Below, piece by piece: positions 18,012 to 26,311 of a stretch of 64,000 bases of DNA; position 1 is the stretch's first letter, and every line of letters starts with the position of its first letter. The stretch spans positions 868,001-932,000 of the forward strand of contig JAIUPQ010000001.1 of the NCBI GenBank assembly GCA_020161145.1, written 5' to 3'. A program made the translations under genes and the position numbers. This stretch comes from Pseudomonadota bacterium (GTDB taxonomy: Bacteria > Pseudomonadota > Gammaproteobacteria > Burkholderiales > Burkholderiaceae_C). The notes under the pieces were generated by a model. It was given only the letters and a program-made list of their open reading frames with translations. It was not told the DNA's origin and did not search any database.

Positions 18012-19949
18012 TCAGCCGCCCAGGGTGAAGGCAAATGTGCTGCCCAGCTCAGGCGCACTGCGCGCCACCAGCGTGCCGCCGTGGCGCTCGATCAGCCGTG
18101 CTGCGATGGCCAAGCCCACGCCGTTGCCAGGGTAGTTTGCGCTGTGCAGCCGCGAAAACAGCTTGAACAGCCGCCCCTCGGCCGCCGCCATGTCGAAACC
18201 CACACCGTTGTCGCGCACGAACCACGCCTGGCCGTCGTGGCCGATCTGGATGTGCGGCTCGGGCCGGCCGGCGCTGAACTTGATGGCGTTGCCGATCAGC
18301 TGCGCCATGACCTGGCGCAGCAGGCCCACGTCGCCCCGGGCGTTGGGCATGGGGTCGATCTGGATGGTGATGCCGTGCTCGGCGATGGCGGTGGCGCGCT
18401 CGCTGACGCAGTGGCGCACCACGGCGCCCATGGGCACGTGGCCACGGGTCAGCGGCTCGCGCGCGCTGCGGGCAAAGCTCAGCAGGTCGCGGATCAGGCC
18501 TTCGGCGCGGTAGACCGAGCCGCGCATCAGCGTCAGCAGGTGCAGGCCCGGGCCGCCCAGCGCGGTGCCGTGCTCGCGACTGAGCACCTGGGCCAGGCCG
18601 TCGATGGCATGCAGGGGGGCGCGCAAGTCGCTGGAGATACTCTCGGCATAGGCCTCCAGCTCTTTGTTGGCCTGGGCCAGCTCGTCGGTGCGGGCCTGCA
18701 CGCGCAGCTCCAGCGAGGCGGCCAACTCGCGCATCTCGTGCTCGATGCGTCGCCAGGCCGTCAAGTCGGTGTTGGTGCCGGCCATGCGCATGGGGGCGCC
18801 CTGGTCGTCGCGCAACACCACGCCGCGCGCCACGATGGGCACGGGGCGGCCATCGGCGTGGCTCAGGTGGCATTCGACCTCGAAGCGCTCGTCGCGGGTT
18901 TGCTGCAGCAAGGTGTCCAGCCAGGCCGCCATGGGTTCGCGCTCCTCGGGCACGAGGGCGTCCACCATCTGCGCCATCTGCAGTTGCGGCTGCGGCTTGT
19001 GGCCGATCATGGCCCACCAGCGGGCGGAGGCGTAGGCCTGGCGGGTGCGCAGGTCGATGTCCCAGGCGCCGTCGTTGCTGCCTTGCAGAATCAGCGCCAG
19101 CCGCTGCTCGGACGCCAGCAGCCGCGCGTGTTCGCGCGCCGAGGCGGCCCTGTGAAAGGCGTTCTCCAGCGTCAGCGGCAGCAGCGCCAGGTGGTTGTCG
19201 TCCTTGGCCAGGTAGTCGGTGGCGCCGTCGCGCAGCGCCTGCGCGGCCACCGCATGGTTGCCCTGGCCGGTCAGCAGCACCACGGGGATGTCCAGCCGCC
19301 GGGTCTCGCGCACGGCGTGGAGCAGCTCCAGCCCGTTGTCGCCGGGCAGTTGGTAGTCGGTCAGCACCACGTCGTAGGCGCAGGGCTGGCCGGGCCCGCT
19401 GGGCAGGCGGCTGAGCGCGTCGTCGGCGCGGTTGACGTGGTGCAGCCGCAGGTGCATGGCGTGCCGCGCCAGATGGCGCTGGGTGAGGTCGGCGTCCATG
19501 GCGTCGCTCTCCACGTACAGCACGTCCAGCAGGCGGTCGTGGCGCCGGCTGCCCTGCATCCGGCGCGCATGGGCCTGGCGCAGTGCGGCGGGCAGGGCGG
19601 CCAGGTTGGTGCCGCGTTTGCGCAGGTAGTCGTCGGCACCCAGGCGCAGCAGCGCCAGCACGTCCTGGGCGTCGCCGATGTCGCTGCGCACCACGACGGC
19701 GGTGGCCGCCATGCGCCGGCGCAGCGCCAGGATGGGGCCGTGCACGCTGCCGTCGGCCAGCTTCAGCTCGGTCAGCAGCACGTCGGGGTCGCCCTGCACC
19801 AGGCGGGCCTCGGCCTCGGCCAGCGTGGTGGCGCTCTCGACGCGCAGGTCGGGTTCGCGCGCCAGCGCTTCGCGGGTCAGCGCGGCATCGGCCAGGTGGC
19901 CGTCCAGCAACAGCACGCGCAGCAACGGGGGTGGGGTCACTTCGCTCAT
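18012..19949 (-). CDS. Hybrid REC-REC-PAS-kinase protein lacking the phospho-accepting histidine
   Basis: Predicted 645 aa. Receiver 1 (about 10-125) has Glu61 where the phospho-accepting Asp should be ([10 protein letters not shown]) and only one of the paired acidic residues. Receiver 2 (about 142-260) keeps Asp198 ([13 protein letters not shown]). A PAS domain follows (about 280-400), then a coiled coil and a dimerisation helix reading [15 protein letters not shown]; the expected His is Ser440. The ATP-binding domain is intact (N box [11 protein letters not shown]1 [10 protein letters not shown]2 GVGLAIA). Family logic says autophosphorylation at the usual site is impossible, so it may act as a pseudokinase or partner of the neighbouring kinase at 20132-21382. 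Confidence 0.8.
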   Translation of the reverse strand: MSEVTPPPLLRVLLLDGHLADAALTREALAREPDLRVESATTLAEAEARLVQGDPDVLLTELKLADGSVHGPILALRRRMAATAVVVRSDIGDAQDVLALLRLGADDYLRKRGTNLAALPAALRQAHARRMQGSRRHDRLLDVLYVESDAMDADLTQRHLARHAMHLRLHHVNRADDALSRLPSGPGQPCAYDVVLTDYQLPGDNGLELLHAVRETRRLDIPVVLLTGQGNHAVAAQALRDGATDYLAKDDNHLALLPLTLENAFHRAASAREHARLLASEQRLALILQGSNDGAWDIDLRTRQAYASARWWAMIGHKPQPQLQMAQMVDALVPEEREPMAAWLDTLLQQTRDERFEVECHLSHADGRPVPIVARGVVLRDDQGAPMRMAGTNTDLTAWRRIEHEMRELAASLELRVQARTDELAQANKELEAYAESISSDLRAPLHAIDGLAQVLSREHGTALGGPGLHLLTLMRGSVYRAEGLIRDLLSFARSAREPLTRGHVPMGAVVRHCVSERATAIAEHGITIQIDPMPNARGDVGLLRQVMAQLIGNAIKFSAGRPEPHIQIGHDGQAWFVRDNGVGFDMAAAEGRLFKLFSRLHSANYPGNGVGLAIAARLIERHGGTLVARSAPELGSTFAFTLGG

Positions 19950-19986
19950 CAGATGGACCTCCGTGGTGCGTGCGCGAGGAATGGCG

Positions 19987-20134
19987 CTTGGGTGCGACCC
20001 GGCATGCTCACCGGACTACCCTTCGCACTGCGTGCTGCGGGATTCGCACTTGGGAGCGGCCCGGCGTGCTCACCGGACTCCCCTTCGCACTGCGTGCTTC
20101 GGGATTCGCACTTGGGAGCGGCCCGGCGTGCTCA
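19987..20134. repeat. 62-bp tandem repeat, 2.4 copies, between two sensor-kinase genes
   Basis: Units start at 19987, 20049 and 20111, each opening CTTGGG. Units 1 and 2 differ at five of 62 positions; the 24-bp third unit matches unit 2 exactly and its final TCA supplies the stop codon of the upstream kinase gene. The array therefore fills the space between the two same-strand kinase genes, ending 37 bp before the downstream start at 19949. It could affect read-through between them. Confidence 0.85.
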
Positions 20135-21382
20135 TGCCTGTGCCGCCGGCAGGTACAGCGTGAAGGTGGCGCCGTGGCCGGCGCTGCTGTGGGCTTGCAC
20201 GGTGCCGCCCATGCGCTCCATGGCCTTGCGCACAATGGCCAGGCCCACGCCCGTACCGGGGTAGTCCTCGGCCGGGTGCAGGCGCTGGAAGATCTCGAAG
20301 ATGCGGTCGTGGTGCTTCATCTGGAAGCCCACGCCGTGATCGCGCACGGCAATGGCCACCTGGCCTTGCTGCACCTGGGTGCTGACCTGAATCACCGGCG
20401 GGCGGTCGCGCGGCGTGAACTTGACGGCGTTGTCCAGCACGTTGCGCAGGGCCATGGTCAGCGCGCTGGCGTCGCCCCTGGCCTGGCTGGACGCGGGCAC
20501 GTCCAGCTCGACGTGCAGGCTCTGCTGGGGGTAGGCGTCGCGCACCTCGCCCACCACCGCCTCGATCAGGGGCCCAAGCGCCAGGGGCGCCAGCGCCATC
20601 GGGGCGCGCTCCGCGCAGGAGTAGGCCATCAAGTCGTCGATCAACGCCCCCATCTGCAGGGTGCCCTTGCGGATGTGGCCCAGAAACTGGCGTCCCTCGT
20701 CGTTCAGCGCCGTGCCATGGCTTTGCAGCAGCAGCCGGCTGTAGGCCTCGACGCCGCGCAGCGGCGCCTTGAGATCGTGCGAGACCGAATAGGTGAAGGA
20801 CTCGAGCTCCTGGTTGGCGCGGGCCAGGTGGTCGGCCGAGGCGCCCAGCTCGCTGTTGATGCGCTTGAGCTCCGTGACGTCGGTGACGCTGACCAGGGCG
20901 GTGGCGTCACCGCCCGGTGACAGGTCGGGCAGGGCCACGGTGACCTGCAGCGTGGCCGGCCGGCCGTCGGGGCCTCGCTGGGTGCGCCGGGCGGTGTAGA
21001 CCGCGTGGCCGGCCCAGATGGCATCCAGCTCGTCGATGAACCAGGCCAGCGATTGTGGCGAATCGAAGACGGCGGCCAGCGAATCATCGCCGGGCTGGGC
21101 CATGCGGGCGTCGTCCCAGGCCCGGGCCTGGGCGTTGCGGCTGACCACGCGCACCCCTTGCAGGCAGGCCCGCACGAACGACGGGTGGGCGGCGAAGTAG
21201 GCGGGCCCGTCCACCACGCCCCGGGCCCGCAGGCCTGCCAGCAGGTCGCGGGTCACGGTCCAGTCCTCTTCGACGATGGACACCGGCGCCCGCTCCAGGA
21301 TGGCCCGCAGACGGGCTTCGCTGGGCGAGGGGCAGGCGGCCGGAGCGTCGAAACTGGCCAAAGGATCCACGGAATCGGACAT
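20132..21382 (-). CDS. PAS-domain sensor histidine kinase
   Basis: Predicted 416 aa from the ATG at 21382. There is no membrane segment, so it is probably cytoplasmic. A PAS domain spans roughly 20-175, followed by a short coiled coil and an intact HisKA box with His202 (SYSVSHDLKAP-like, read here as TYSVSHDLKAPLRGVEAY). The HATPase domain shows N box NVLDNAVKFTP, G1 VRDHGVGFQM and G2 GTGVGLAIV. No receiver or cognate response regulator is fused to it. The downstream gene encodes a related kinase with two receivers but no H-box histidine, so phosphotransfer from this kinase to that protein's Asp198 is plausible. Divergent from dnaE. Confidence 0.85.
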   Translation of the reverse strand: MSDSVDPLASFDAPAACPSPSEARLRAILERAPVSIVEEDWTVTRDLLAGLRARGVVDGPAYFAAHPSFVRACLQGVRVVSRNAQARAWDDARMAQPGDDSLAAVFDSPQSLAWFIDELDAIWAGHAVYTARRTQRGPDGRPATLQVTVALPDLSPGGDATALVSVTDVTELKRINSELGASADHLARANQELESFTYSVSHDLKAPLRGVEAYSRLLLQSHGTALNDEGRQFLGHIRKGTLQMGALIDDLMAYSCAERAPMALAPLALGPLIEAVVGEVRDAYPQQSLHVELDVPASSQARGDASALTMALRNVLDNAVKFTPRDRPPVIQVSTQVQQGQVAIAVRDHGVGFQMKHHDRIFEIFQRLHPAEDYPGTGVGLAIVRKAMERMGGTVQAHSSAGHGATFTLYLPAAQA

Positions 21383-21460
21383 GGCAGCAGCGGGTCGGTG
21401 AGGCAGTGGCGCCTCAGTCAGTATGCCCCCATGCGGGGGGATGCGCAAAAGCCGTCTTCG

Positions 21461-21466
21461 TACAAT
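21461..21466 (+). promoter_or_regulatory. Possible -10 box of dnaE
   Basis: TACAAT ends 6 bp before the dnaE ATG, which would give a nearly leaderless transcript. No good -35 is visible. A GC hairpin (CCCCCATGCGGGGG, 21426-21439) lies just upstream. Confidence 0.3.
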
Positions 21467-21472
21467 CCCGCG

Positions 21473-24400
21473 ATGCCGTTTGTCCATTTGCGCACCCATT
21501 CCGAATACTCAGTCGTGGACGGCAGCCTGCGCATCGATGATGCGGTTGCCGCCGCCCGCGCCGACGGCCAGATGGCCCTGGCCATCAGCGATCTGGGCAA
21601 CCTGTTCGGCGCCGTCAAGCACTATCAGGCCTGCCGCAGGAAAGGCATCAAGCCACTGATTGGCGCCGACCTGTGGCTGACGCCGCCAGCCGGCGCCAAG
21701 ACCGCCCAGCGCATCCTGGTGCTGGTGCAGAACACCCAGGGCTACCTCAACCTCAGCGAGTTGCTGGCGCGCGCCTGGACGCAAGGGGTGCAGCGCAACC
21801 AGGCCTGGGTGAGCTGGGACTGGCTGGCCGAGCTGGGCGAGGGCTTGATCGCCCTGTGCGGCGCGCAGGACGGCCCGGTGGGCCAGGCGCTGCTGCAGGG
21901 CGATGCCGCCACGGCGCGCGCGCAGGCGCAGCGGCTGGCCGACCTGCTGCCCGGCCGCTTCTATCTGGAGGTGCAGCGCGCCGGCCAGCCGCGCCAGGAC
22001 ATGCTGGTGCGCGCCACCGCCCGCCTGGCGGCCGAGCTGGGCCTGCCGCTGGTGGCCACGCATCCGGTGCAATTCCTCGCGCCCGATGATTTCGAGGCGC
22101 ACGAGGCGCGGGTGTGCGTGGCCGACGGCGAGACGCTGGCCAACCCGCGCCGCGTGCGCCGCTTCACGCGCGAGCAGTACTTCAAGAGCCAGGCCCAGAT
22201 GGAGGCGCTGTTTGCCGACCTGCCGGCGGCGGTGGCCAACACGGTCCAGATCGCCGCGCGCTGCAGCCTCACGCTGGTGCTGGGCAAGCCACGCCTGCCC
22301 GACTTCCCCACGCCGCAGCAGGCCGATGGCACGCCCACGCCCATTGCCGACTTTTTCACCGACGAGGCGCGGCTGGGGCTGGAAAAGCGCCTGCTGGCGC
22401 GCTACCCCGATGCGGCCCGCCGCGATGCCGAGCGCCCGCGCTACCTGGAGCGGCTCGCGTTCGAGACCGCCACCATCCTCAAAATGGGGTTCCCGGGCTA
22501 CTTCCTCATCGTCTCGGACTTCATCCAGTGGGCCAAGGCCAACGGCTGCCCGGTGGGGCCGGGGCGGGGCTCGGGCGCGGGCTCGCTGGTGGCCTATGCG
22601 CTCTTCATCACCGACCTCGACCCGCTGCAATACAACCTGCTGTTCGAGCGTTTTTTGAACCCCGAGCGGGTGTCGATGCCCGACTTCGACGTGGACTTCT
22701 GCCAGGGCAACCGCGACCGCGTCATCGACTACGTCAAAGACCGCTACGGCCGCCAGGCGGTCAGCCAGATCGCCACCTTCGGCACCATGGCCGCCAAGGC
22801 GGCGCTGCGCGACATCGGCCGCGTGCTGGGCATGGGCTTTGGCCACGTGGACTCCATCGCCAAGCTCATCCCTGCGCCGCCGGGCAAGACGGTGACGCTG
22901 GCCAAAGTGCCCGAGCAGCCCGACCCCAAGCTGATCTACGCCCGCCTGGAGGCGCCCGAGCTGGAGCAGCGCGAGGCCGCCGAGGACGAGGTGGCCGAGT
23001 TGCTGGCGCTGGCGGCGCGCGTGGAAGGGCTGGTGCGCAACATCGGCATGCACGCTGGCGGCGTGCTGATCGCGCCGGGCAAGATCACCGACTTCTGCCC
23101 GCTCTACCAGCAGCCGGGCAGCGACTCGGTGGTCAGCCAGTTCGACAAGGATGACGTGGAGGCCGCCGGCCTGGTCAAGTTCGACTTTCTGGGCCTGGCC
23201 ACGCTGACCATCCTGGAGCTGGCCAAGGCATTCATCAACCAGCCCGGCTTTGCCTACGAGGACCTGCCGCTGGATGACCCGAGGGTCTACAAGCTCTTCT
23301 CCGACGGCCTGACCGAGGCCGTGTTCCAGTTTGAATCGCGCGGCATGCAGGGCATGCTGCGCGACGCCCGGCCCAGCCGCATCGAAGACCTGTTCGCCCT
23401 CAACGCCTTGTACCGGCCGGGGCCCATGGACCTGATCCCCAGCTTCGTCGCGCGCAAGCATGGGCGCGAGCCGGTGGAGTACCCGCACCCGCTGGTCGAG
23501 CCCGTGCTGGCCGAGACCTACGGCATCATGGTCTACCAGGAGCAGGTCATGCAGGTGGCCCAGATCCTGGGCGGCTACTCGCTGGGCGGCGCCGACCTGC
23601 TGCGCCGCGCCATGGGCAAGAAAAAAGCCGACGAGATGGCCACGCACCGCGCCATCTTTGCCGAGGGCGCGGCCAGAAACGGCATCGACAAGGCCCGCGC
23701 GGACGACATCTTCGACCTGATGGAGAAGTTCGCGGGCTACGGCTTCAACAAGTCGCACGCCGCCGCCTACTCGCTGCTGGCCTACCACACGGCCTGGGTC
23801 AAGGTGCACCACCCGGCGGCCTTCTTTGCCGCCAACATGACGGTGGAAATCAGCGACACCGACAAGCTCAAGGTGTTGCTGGCCGACGCGGTCAAGCACT
23901 TCGGCCTGGCCTTTGATGCGCCCAACGTCAATGAAGGCGTCTACCGTTTCGAGCCCGTGGGTGGCAAGCGCATCCGCTACGGCCTGGGCGCCATCAAGGG
24001 CACGGGGCAGGGCGCCATCGACACCATTGCCGCCGCGCGCGAGGCGGACGGTCCGTTCAGGAGCCTGTTCGACTTCTGTGCCCGCGTGGACAAAGGCCGC
24101 GTCAACAAGCGCGTGGTGGAGGCCTTGATCAAGGCCGGCGCCTTCGACGGCCTGCACGCCGACCGCGCCCGCACCCTGGCCAGCGTGGGCCTGGCGTTCG
24201 ACTGGGCCGACACCCAGGCCGCGCATGCCCAGCAGGGCGGCCTCTTCGACATGCTGGGTGAAGGCGCCCACGGCTCGCACACCCAGGAGCCGCCGCTGGC
24301 GGCGGCCGAGCCCTGGAGCGTGCGCGAGCGGCTGATGCTGGAGAAGACCGCGCTGGGCTTTTACCTGTCGGGCCACCTGTTCGACGAAGACGAGGCCGAG

Positions 24401-24982
24401 GTGCGGCGCTTTTGCCCGCGCCGCATCGGCGACCTGATCGATTCGCGCGAGCCGCAACTGCTGGCCGGCATCGTGGGCGAGCTGCGCGTGGTCAACGGCC
24501 AGCGCGGCCGCGTGGGCATCTTCAAGCTGGACGACAAGAGCGAGCCCATCGAGGCCGTGATCCAGGGCGAGCTGATGGACGCCCACCGCGAGCAGTTGCG
24601 CGAGGACGAGCTCATCGTCGTGCAGGGCAAGGTGCAGCCCGACCGCTTCTCGGGTGGCCTGCGGCTCAACGTTGCCCAGGTGTGGGATCTGGCCGGTGCG
24701 CGCGCGCGCTTTGGCCGCTGGCTGGCCGCGCGGGTCGAGGCCGAGGCGGCGCTGGCGGCCATGCAGGAGGTGCTGGCTCGCCACCCGGCGCGGCTGATCG
24801 AGGGCGAGGCGGGCGAGCCCGCCATCCGGGCCGGCCTGCGGGTGCGGCTGGCGGTGCAGCGCGATGGCGCCGTGGCCGAAATCGACCTGGGCGAGGCCGC
24901 GCGGTTCTGGCCCAGCGACGAGGCCCTCAAGCGCTGGCGGGCGCTGGCCGCCAGCGGGGCGGCCGAGATTGTGTTTACCTGA
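21473..24982 (+). CDS. dnaE: DNA polymerase III alpha subunit
   Basis: Predicted 1169 aa, the replicative polymerase catalytic subunit of DnaE1 type. The start MPFVHLRTHSEYSVVDG opens the N-terminal PHP domain directly. The palm carries the paired catalytic aspartates in MPDFDVDFCQGNRDR (about residue 402). GPGRGSGAGSLVAYAL, LNALYRPGPMDLIPSF and GYGFNKSHAAAYSLLAYH are further hallmarks of the family. The C-terminal part has the helix-hairpin-helix region and an OB fold (LLAGIVGELRVVNG onward) for clamp and DNA contacts. No inteins or disruptions are seen. It is transcribed away from the kinase pair. Confidence 0.97.
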   Translation: MPFVHLRTHSEYSVVDGSLRIDDAVAAARADGQMALAISDLGNLFGAVKHYQACRRKGIKPLIGADLWLTPPAGAKTAQRILVLVQNTQGYLNLSELLARAWTQGVQRNQAWVSWDWLAELGEGLIALCGAQDGPVGQALLQGDAATARAQAQRLADLLPGRFYLEVQRAGQPRQDMLVRATARLAAELGLPLVATHPVQFLAPDDFEAHEARVCVADGETLANPRRVRRFTREQYFKSQAQMEALFADLPAAVANTVQIAARCSLTLVLGKPRLPDFPTPQQADGTPTPIADFFTDEARLGLEKRLLARYPDAARRDAERPRYLERLAFETATILKMGFPGYFLIVSDFIQWAKANGCPVGPGRGSGAGSLVAYALFITDLDPLQYNLLFERFLNPERVSMPDFDVDFCQGNRDRVIDYVKDRYGRQAVSQIATFGTMAAKAALRDIGRVLGMGFGHVDSIAKLIPAPPGKTVTLAKVPEQPDPKLIYARLEAPELEQREAAEDEVAELLALAARVEGLVRNIGMHAGGVLIAPGKITDFCPLYQQPGSDSVVSQFDKDDVEAAGLVKFDFLGLATLTILELAKAFINQPGFAYEDLPLDDPRVYKLFSDGLTEAVFQFESRGMQGMLRDARPSRIEDLFALNALYRPGPMDLIPSFVARKHGREPVEYPHPLVEPVLAETYGIMVYQEQVMQVAQILGGYSLGGADLLRRAMGKKKADEMATHRAIFAEGAARNGIDKARADDIFDLMEKFAGYGFNKSHAAAYSLLAYHTAWVKVHHPAAFFAANMTVEISDTDKLKVLLADAVKHFGLAFDAPNVNEGVYRFEPVGGKRIRYGLGAIKGTGQGAIDTIAAAREADGPFRSLFDFCARVDKGRVNKRVVEALIKAGAFDGLHADRARTLASVGLAFDWADTQAAHAQQGGLFDMLGEGAHGSHTQEPPLAAAEPWSVRERLMLEKTALGFYLSGHLFDEDEAEVRRFCPRRIGDLIDSREPQLLAGIVGELRVVNGQRGRVGIFKLDDKSEPIEAVIQGELMDAHREQLREDELIVVQGKVQPDRFSGGLRLNVAQVWDLAGARARFGRWLAARVEAEAALAAMQEVLARHPARLIEGEAGEPAIRAGLRVRLAVQRDGAVAEIDLGEAARFWPSDEALKRWRALAASGAAEIVFT

Positions 24983-24997
24983 CCCGCAGGGCGGCCG

Positions 24998-25375
24998 TCA
25001 GCCGCGCTTCTCGGCAGCGGTGGCGCAGGCGATGCAGCGCACCGCCCAGGGCTCGACGGTCAGCCGCTCGTAGGCGATGTCCACGCCGCAGTCCACGCAC
25101 ACGCCGTAGCTGCCATCGTCCATGCGCAGCAGGGCGGTATCGATCAGGTTGAGCTCGCGCTCCTCGAGGGCGGTGAGCGCGGCGGCAATATCGCGCTCGG
25201 GCAGGCGCTGGGCGGCGTCGTCGCCGTCCTGTGTCAGCACGTCATGGGCGTGGTCGGCAGCGGTCTGGCCATGCCGGTGCGCCGCCAGTTGGGATCGCAG
25301 GGCCTCCCGGCGCTGCATCAGCAGGGCGCGCAAGGCGGCCAACTGGCTGGGGCTCAGGGGGGTGGCGATGCTCAT
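24998..25375 (-). CDS. DksA/TraR-family zinc-finger protein
   Basis: Predicted 125 aa from the ATG at 25375, preceded by an AAGGAGA RBS. An N-terminal coiled-coil region (about 10-85) is followed by a C4 zinc finger with CVDCG and CIAC about 19 residues apart, the DksA/TraR signature. Family members bind the RNA polymerase secondary channel and modulate ppGpp-dependent initiation. The protein is shorter than typical DksA (about 150 aa) and the coiled-coil tip does not clearly show DksA's acidic pair, so a DksA-like or TraR-like paralogue is more likely than DksA itself. It is convergent with dnaE. Confidence 0.8.
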   Translation of the reverse strand: MSIATPLSPSQLAALRALLMQRREALRSQLAAHRHGQTAADHAHDVLTQDGDDAAQRLPERDIAAALTALEERELNLIDTALLRMDDGSYGVCVDCGVDIAYERLTVEPWAVRCIACATAAEKRG

Positions 25376-25451
25376 GACGGCGGTCTCCTTGGTGAAGTCT
25401 CGTGTCACGCGCCATGGTGGGGCCGGAGCGCGGTGCGCGCCCCGCAGACCG

Positions 25452-25709
25452 TCAGGCGCCCTTGGCGTTCACCCGCTCGGCCACCATGTTCACGAACTCG
25501 GGCAGCGTGATCTCGATACTGGGGTCATCCTCGAGCTGGATGGCGAACGCCTCTTCCACATCGCCCAGGATGCTGACCAGCGCCACCGAATCCAGATTCA
25601 GATCCTGAAACGTATTGGCGGCCGCCACATCGTCGAGCGTCTTGCCCACACAGTACTGCAGCACGATGTCGTGCACGCCTTGCTTGATCTCTTCGAGGCT
25701 CTGCGCCAT
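25452..25709 (-). CDS. Orphan acyl carrier protein
   Basis: Predicted 85 aa. The ATG at 25709 is chosen because a GAGGAG RBS lies eight bases upstream; ATG 25715 would sit too close to it. The protein is acidic, four-helix in pattern, and carries the 4'-phosphopantetheine serine in DLNLDSVALVS. Unlike fatty-acid AcpP it is not beside fab genes, and its motif is LDSV in place of the usual DSLD. A specialised ACP for a modified lipid or small-molecule pathway is possible. The partner enzymes are not visible in this window; the sulfotransferase-like gene is too distant to link. Confidence 0.8.
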   Translation of the reverse strand: MAQSLEEIKQGVHDIVLQYCVGKTLDDVAAANTFQDLNLDSVALVSILGDVEEAFAIQLEDDPSIEITLPEFVNMVAERVNAKGA

Positions 25710-25770
25710 ATCCATCTCTCCTCTGATTGGAAACACCATTCTATGGTTCGCCCCACTGCGCCCCGCAGTC

Positions 25771-25870
25771 CACCACCCAAACCCAGCAACCGCCGCGGAT
25801 CCGGCTTCGCCGGTCCGCCAGCGGTGCCCCCTTGAGGGGGCGCGATCTGTGATCGCGTAGGGGGTGGGCG
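25771..25870 (-). repeat. Dispersed 3'-UTR element, copy 2 (after fliE)
   Basis: Read on the minus strand it begins at the base next to the fliE stop: CCCCCTACGCGATCACAGAT, CCCCCTCAAGGGGG stem-loop, GACCGGCGAAGCCGGATC, GCGGCGGTTGCTGGGTTTGG. It is the cleanest short-form copy. It separates fliE from the acyl-carrier-protein gene, whose RBS lies beyond it. Confidence 0.75.
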
Positions 25871-26200
25871 TCAGACCTGCATGTTCATGACCTCGGTATA
25901 GGCCTGCACCATCCGGTTGCGCACCGACAGCGCGGCCTGGAAGCCGATCTGGGACTTCTGCATCGCCACCATGGTGCTCTCCAGGCTGACCGTGGAGCTG
26001 CCGAGCTGGAATTCGCGCTGCAGGCGCTGGGCGTCCAGCTGGCTGTCGCTGACCTGGCGCAGGGCGCCGGTCATGGCGGTGCGAAAGCTCTCGCCCTCGG
26101 GCGCAGCGGCGGCGGGCTTGGCCAGCGGTGAGCCGTCGGGTGCCAGGCCCGCACGGGCGGCGGCACGCGCGAAGTCGAACGGTTGCAGCTTCAGGTCCAT
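25871..26200 (-). CDS. fliE: Flagellar hook-basal body protein FliE
   Basis: Predicted 109 aa, the normal FliE size. FliE joins the MS ring to the proximal rod. The C-terminal half carries the family hallmarks (LESTMVAMQKSQIGFQAALS, then VRNRMVQAYTEVMNMQV). It is transcribed away from fliF across a 111-bp gap, whereas in many enterics fliE is also separate from fliFGHIJK. A sigma-28-like promoter (26232-26258) lies 31 bp upstream of the ATG. A repeat element abuts its stop. Confidence 0.92.
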   Translation of the reverse strand: MDLKLQPFDFARAAARAGLAPDGSPLAKPAAAAPEGESFRTAMTGALRQVSDSQLDAQRLQREFQLGSSTVSLESTMVAMQKSQIGFQAALSVRNRMVQAYTEVMNMQV

Positions 26201-26231
26201 GGCCGTCACTGTAGGCAGTGCGGGCGCCACC

Positions 26232-26258
26232 CCATCGACGGAAGATGCCCGGGCTTTA
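26232..26258 (-). promoter_or_regulatory. Sigma-28-like promoter for fliE
   Basis: On the minus strand the sequence reads TAAAGCCC, an 11-bp spacer, then GTCGATGG, against the FliA consensus TAAAGTTT-N11-GCCGATAA. TAAAG and most of the CGAT core match with exact spacing. It lies 31 bp upstream of the fliE start. Confidence 0.45.
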
Positions 26259-26311
26259 GGCTTTTTTTGCGTCCATGTGGTCGGCGGCCCCGCGCCAACA
26301 ATGGCGTTGTC

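Noticed and set aside
18012-21382. The two kinase genes as one gene split by a repeat insertion
   Set aside because: Each has a complete PAS, dimerisation and ATP-binding set with its own start and stop, so they are separate proteins.
21509-24784. Very long open frame antisense to dnaE
   Set aside because: Same high-GC shadow effect over a certain gene, with no recognisable domain.
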